From Brucella pseudogrignonensis (GTDB taxonomy: Bacteria > Pseudomonadota > Alphaproteobacteria > Rhizobiales > Rhizobiaceae), in contig NZ_NNRM01000053.1 in assembly GCF_002252525.1 (NCBI RefSeq), positions 217,229 to 281,228 on the forward strand: a stretch of DNA of 64,000 nt, read 5' to 3'. The translations under genes were made by a program, and so were the position numbers. The notes under the pieces are model-generated. The model did no database searches, had not been told where the DNA came from, and worked only from the letters and a program-made list of their open reading frames with translations. Every line of letters begins with the position of its first letter. The stretch's first letter is position 1. Below are positions 61,804 through 64,000 of the stretch, one piece after another.

Positions 61804-63561
61804 ATGCTAACCTTACGAAACTACCAGTCAGAAGCAATAGACGCCGTGTTCGACTATTGGCAAGAGGAGGCGGGCAATCCGCTTGTTGATCTTGCGACGG
61901 GCTGCGGCAAGTCGTTGGTTATGGCATCTCTGATCCAGCGCCTCGTTGAGGGCTGGCCCGATATGCGCGTGATGGTCGTTACTCACGTCGCGGAGCTTAT
62001 CGAACAGAATTATCTGGAATTGCTTGGCGTTTGGCCATTTGCACCTGCAGGCATCTATTCGGCTGGTTTGGGTCGTCGTGATGCGCGCAGTCAGATTGTT
62101 TTTGCAGGCATTCAGACTGTTCACAACAAGGCGGCACAGATTGGACACGTCGACGTCCTTATGGTCGACGAGTGCCACCTGATCCCGATCAACAGCAACA
62201 CGATGTATCGCAAGTTCATTGACGCGCTGCTCGAGATCAATCCGGACATGAAAATCCTTGGCCTGACTACTACGCCTTATCGGCTGGATAGCGGTCGCTT
62301 GGATGAGGGCGCGGATCGCCTCTTTGACCAGATTGTCTACACCTACGGAGTTGCTGATGGCATCCGAGACGGGTTCCTTGCTCCGCTGACGAGCAAACCA
62401 ACGGCAACAGAATACGACGTTAAAGGCGTCGGGCGGCTTGGCGGAGATTACAAGCAGCGCGCGCTGGAAGAGGCAATCAATCGCACTGACCTTAATGATG
62501 CTGTGGTTTCTGAGATCATCGCAAAGGGCGCTGATCGTCGCTCCTGGCTTTGTTTCTGCGCCGGCGTAAAGGCTGCGCTGGACGTGCGCGACGTATTTAG
62601 ATCCCGCGGAATTACATGCGAGGCTGTAACGGGCGATACGTCGAAGGAAGAACGCCGCCGCATCCTTGAGGACTTCAAAGCATACCGAATCCAGTGCGTT
62701 ACGAACAATTCAGTTCTTACGACAGGATTCAATCATAAGGGTGTTGATCTAATTGCATTTATGCGCCCGACCTTATCCCTGAGCTTGTACGTCCAAATGG
62801 CTGGGCGTGGCACTCGCCCGCTCTATAAGGTAGGTGCGCCACTGGATACTGTTGAGGAGCGGCTTGCTGCTATCTCGGCAGGCCCTAAACGTAATTGCCT
62901 TGTTCTGGATTTCGCGAAACTCGTCGATCGGCATGGTCCTGTCGACATGGTCGAGCCGAAAGCACCAAGCGCTGGCAACGGTGAGCCGCCAATCAAGATC
63001 TGCCCGACAGTGCCAGACGACAACGGGGCGGTCGGTTGCGGTGAGAAGGTGCACATCTCGCTGATGAAGTGCCCATGCTGCGGCTATGACTTCCCGCCAA
63101 ATGAGGATGAGAAGCTAACCCGGCAGGCCGCTGACGTTCCGATTGTCAGCACCGCAGAAGCAGAGTGGCGCAAAGTGACAGGTCGGACGTTTCACTTTCA
63201 CGAAGGTAAGGGCGACAAGCCGCCGTCGGTTAAGTGCAGCTACATCGCTGGATATACGCAGATCAACGAATGGCTTTGTCCTCAGCACACTGGTTTCGCA
63301 CAAACCAAGGCGCATAGATGGTGGACGCAGCACGGAGGCCAGCGGCCGTTTCCGAAGACGGTAATGGAATGGCTTGAACGCCAGCGTGAGTTGCTTACCA
63401 CCGACGAAATCAGTGTCGTTCCAAACGGCAAATACTGGAATGTGAAAGACGTGCGGGCAGGCCTTAGTCTTGAAGCAGACAATGACAACGTGCCGGAGCC
63501 AGCGAACGACAATGTGTCCGTTGGTCTATCTGAGATGTTGGACGACGATATTCCGTTTTGA
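61804..63561 (+). CDS. Phage DEAD/DEAH-box helicase (SF2)
   Basis: The 585-aa protein has motif I ATGCGKSL (about 31-38), motif II VDECH, motif III LTTTPYR, and motifs V/VI in NSVLTTGFNHKGVDLIAFMR and MAGRGTRP. A C-terminal zinc-binding segment (VGCGEKVHISLMKCPCCGYD) and a further domain (GRTFHFHEGKGDKPPSVKCS) follow, as in phage helicases that open replication origins. It is the last gene seen in the early operon. GC-rich, ending DNDNVPEPANDN, DDDIPF. Confidence 0.92.
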   Translation: MLTLRNYQSEAIDAVFDYWQEEAGNPLVDLATGCGKSLVMASLIQRLVEGWPDMRVMVVTHVAELIEQNYLELLGVWPFAPAGIYSAGLGRRDARSQIVFAGIQTVHNKAAQIGHVDVLMVDECHLIPINSNTMYRKFIDALLEINPDMKILGLTTTPYRLDSGRLDEGADRLFDQIVYTYGVADGIRDGFLAPLTSKPTATEYDVKGVGRLGGDYKQRALEEAINRTDLNDAVVSEIIAKGADRRSWLCFCAGVKAALDVRDVFRSRGITCEAVTGDTSKEERRRILEDFKAYRIQCVTNNSVLTTGFNHKGVDLIAFMRPTLSLSLYVQMAGRGTRPLYKVGAPLDTVEERLAAISAGPKRNCLVLDFAKLVDRHGPVDMVEPKAPSAGNGEPPIKICPTVPDDNGAVGCGEKVHISLMKCPCCGYDFPPNEDEKLTRQAADVPIVSTAEAEWRKVTGRTFHFHEGKGDKPPSVKCSYIAGYTQINEWLCPQHTGFAQTKAHRWWTQHGGQRPFPKTVMEWLERQRELLTTDEISVVPNGKYWNVKDVRAGLSLEADNDNVPEPANDNVSVGLSEMLDDDIPF

Positions 63562-63581
63562 TGGATCTAGATAGAAGCTCC

Positions 63582-63712
63582 AAAAAACAAGAAAGCCCGC
63601 TGCACTGGGAGGAGGAGTGTGCAACGGGCTGATCTGGAAAGCGCGACTGGGAGGAGGAGTGCCGCGCTTCGAGTTCAGTCTCTGGGAGGAGGAGTGAGAC
63701 TGAACAAGCCGA
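63582..63712 (-). ncRNA. Putative alpha-r14/NfeR1-like sRNA with three anti-Shine-Dalgarno loops
   Basis: On the minus strand three successive hairpins (stems 63673-63681/63697-63705, 63639-63645/63663-63669, 63594-63604/63620-63630) have unrelated stem sequences but the same 15-base loop CACTCCTCCTCCCAG. The last hairpin is followed by TTCTTGTTTTTT, a Rho-independent terminator ending near 63582. Candidate promoter elements TTGTAA and CTATCT lie near 63743 and 63721. This equals the alpha-r14 family of rhizobial trans-acting sRNAs (NfeR1 in Sinorhizobium), which carry redundant CCUCCUCCC motifs; the name is from memory. Confidence 0.75.
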
Positions 63713-63793
63713 AGATAGGTAGCTGGTATGATGATTACAATGGGCGATGATGCACATCAGTTATGCAGCATATGCATGGCCCTAAAAATGGAA

Positions 63794-63829
63794 AACCGCC
63801 CGGCAGCGCAGAAGCGCGCGCAGGCGGTC
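63794..63829. other. Strong hairpin near the right edge
   Basis: ACCGCC (63796-63801) pairs with GGCGGT and an inner GCGC pairs with GCGC around AGAA, with bulges. On the minus strand it is followed by TTTTCCATTTTT and could terminate leftward transcripts; on the plus strand only CTTGT follows. Confidence 0.45.
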
Positions 63830-63944
63830 TTGTCCTCCCCGACGACGATCGTTTAGCAGTATTGATTTAGTAAAGCAACAAGTACCGATAAATACATAAT
63901 CCCACAAGGTTAGTGGTATTTGATTTGTTCTTATGAGTACATGA

Positions 63945-64000
63945 ATGGCCCAGCGTTCTTCTTCAGAAAAGGCCCGTATCGCGCTTGGGCGGGGGGGCTT
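63945..64000 (+). CDS. Possible partial gene at the window end
   Basis: From ATG 63945 an open frame runs to the edge and reads MAQRSSSEKARIALGRGG. An alternative start at 63941 lies in another frame. There is not enough sequence to classify it. The preceding 180 bases are AT-rich and gene-free. Confidence 0.3.
   Translation, partial: MAQRSSSEKARIALGRGG

Larger units (their letters stand above)
49360..64000. mobile_element. Integrated phage-like element, left part (runs past the window)
   Basis: Everything after tRNA-Lys has phage-like organisation: an excisionase-like gene next to the tRNA, dense small genes with ATGA or TGATG overlaps, a divergent S24 repressor and control region, then a long rightward early operon (P-loop ATPase, DUF669, beta clamp, PD-(D/E)XK nuclease, helicase). 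No integrase, terminase, capsid or tail gene is visible, so int is either beyond 64000 or absent. The second attachment copy of the tRNA 3' end is not in the window. A phage or a phage-derived integrative element cannot yet be distinguished. Confidence 0.85.

Noticed and set aside
63562-63630. 22-codon plus-strand frame after the helicase
   Set aside because: It runs into the first sRNA hairpin, lacks a ribosome binding site and ends within the stem.
63594-63705. CRISPR array or CsrA sponge
   Set aside because: The repeat is only 15 bases with ~26-40 bases between, and it sits inside hairpins with covarying stems, unlike CRISPR. A plus-strand GGA-loop CsrA sponge was considered, but the T-rich terminator exists only on the minus strand.
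63464-63757. 97-codon minus-strand frame across the sRNA
   Set aside because: It reads through three hairpins and a terminator; the Ser/Pro repeats come from the repeated loop, and it overlaps the helicase gene.

Overview
The window looks like a chromosome of an alphaproteobacterium of the Brucella/Ochrobactrum group (Rhizobiales). The evidence is the divK-pleD pair, the topA-rnr and dprA-plsY-pyrC-pyrB blocks, a LOV-domain HWE-type histidine kinase, a BA14K-family protein, an alphaproteobacterial SOS box (GTTC-N7-GTTC) before dinB, and Rhizobiales-type intergenic palindromes. Genus is inferred from gene content and protein style only; no search was run.

Layout. (1) 99-7050: sugar uptake and catabolism, with a ribose-type ABC ATPase and permease, a PfkB-family kinase, a SorC-type regulator and a bifunctional class II aldolase/short-chain dehydrogenase. 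(2) 7135-14667: a peptide or amino-acid catabolic cluster, with a DppA-like binding protein lacking permeases, a creatininase-family amidohydrolase, a D-threonine-aldolase-like PLP enzyme, an XRE-cupin regulator, an M81 (MlrC-type) peptidase and a divergent DadA-like FAD oxidoreductase. (3) 14686-16886: small exported or membrane proteins of unknown role. (4) 17130-48949: housekeeping core, with tRNA-Cys, dinB behind a LexA box, rnk-like gene, divK-pleD, rpmG, an MFS-Nudix-DUF983-rnr-topA operon, dprA-plsY, pyrB with a catalytically dead pyrC-like partner, aidB-like, ruvX, gatC/gatA with an inserted acetyltransferase gene, parE, lipB, LOV histidine kinase, BA14K protein and an alpha/beta-hydrolase membrane protein.

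(5) 49284-64000: an integrated phage-like element beginning directly after an intact tRNA-Lys(UUU) and running past the window end. It carries an excisionase-like HTH protein, an S24-type repressor with operators, and many tiny genes. Its early replication/recombination module holds a P-loop ATPase, a DUF669 protein, its own DNA polymerase III beta clamp, a PD-(D/E)XK nuclease with a Cys-rich tail, and a DEAD/DEAH helicase. No integrase or structural genes are visible.

The most unusual content is in this element. On the minus strand at 63582-63712 lies an apparent sRNA made of three successive hairpins whose different stems each present the same 15-nt loop CACUCCUCCUCCCAG, a triple anti-Shine-Dalgarno design like the rhizobial alpha-r14/NfeR1 family. 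The element's own genes repeatedly use the leader CACGAGGA(G/A), which that loop could pair with. Other novelties are two tandem IR-bounded units each encoding a 38-40 residue paralogous microprotein (53419-54027), three tandem paralogous ~60-aa genes (49798-50511), an overlapping chain of tiny membrane-protein genes (57078-57518), and a phage protein ending in an L7/L12-like C-terminal motif.
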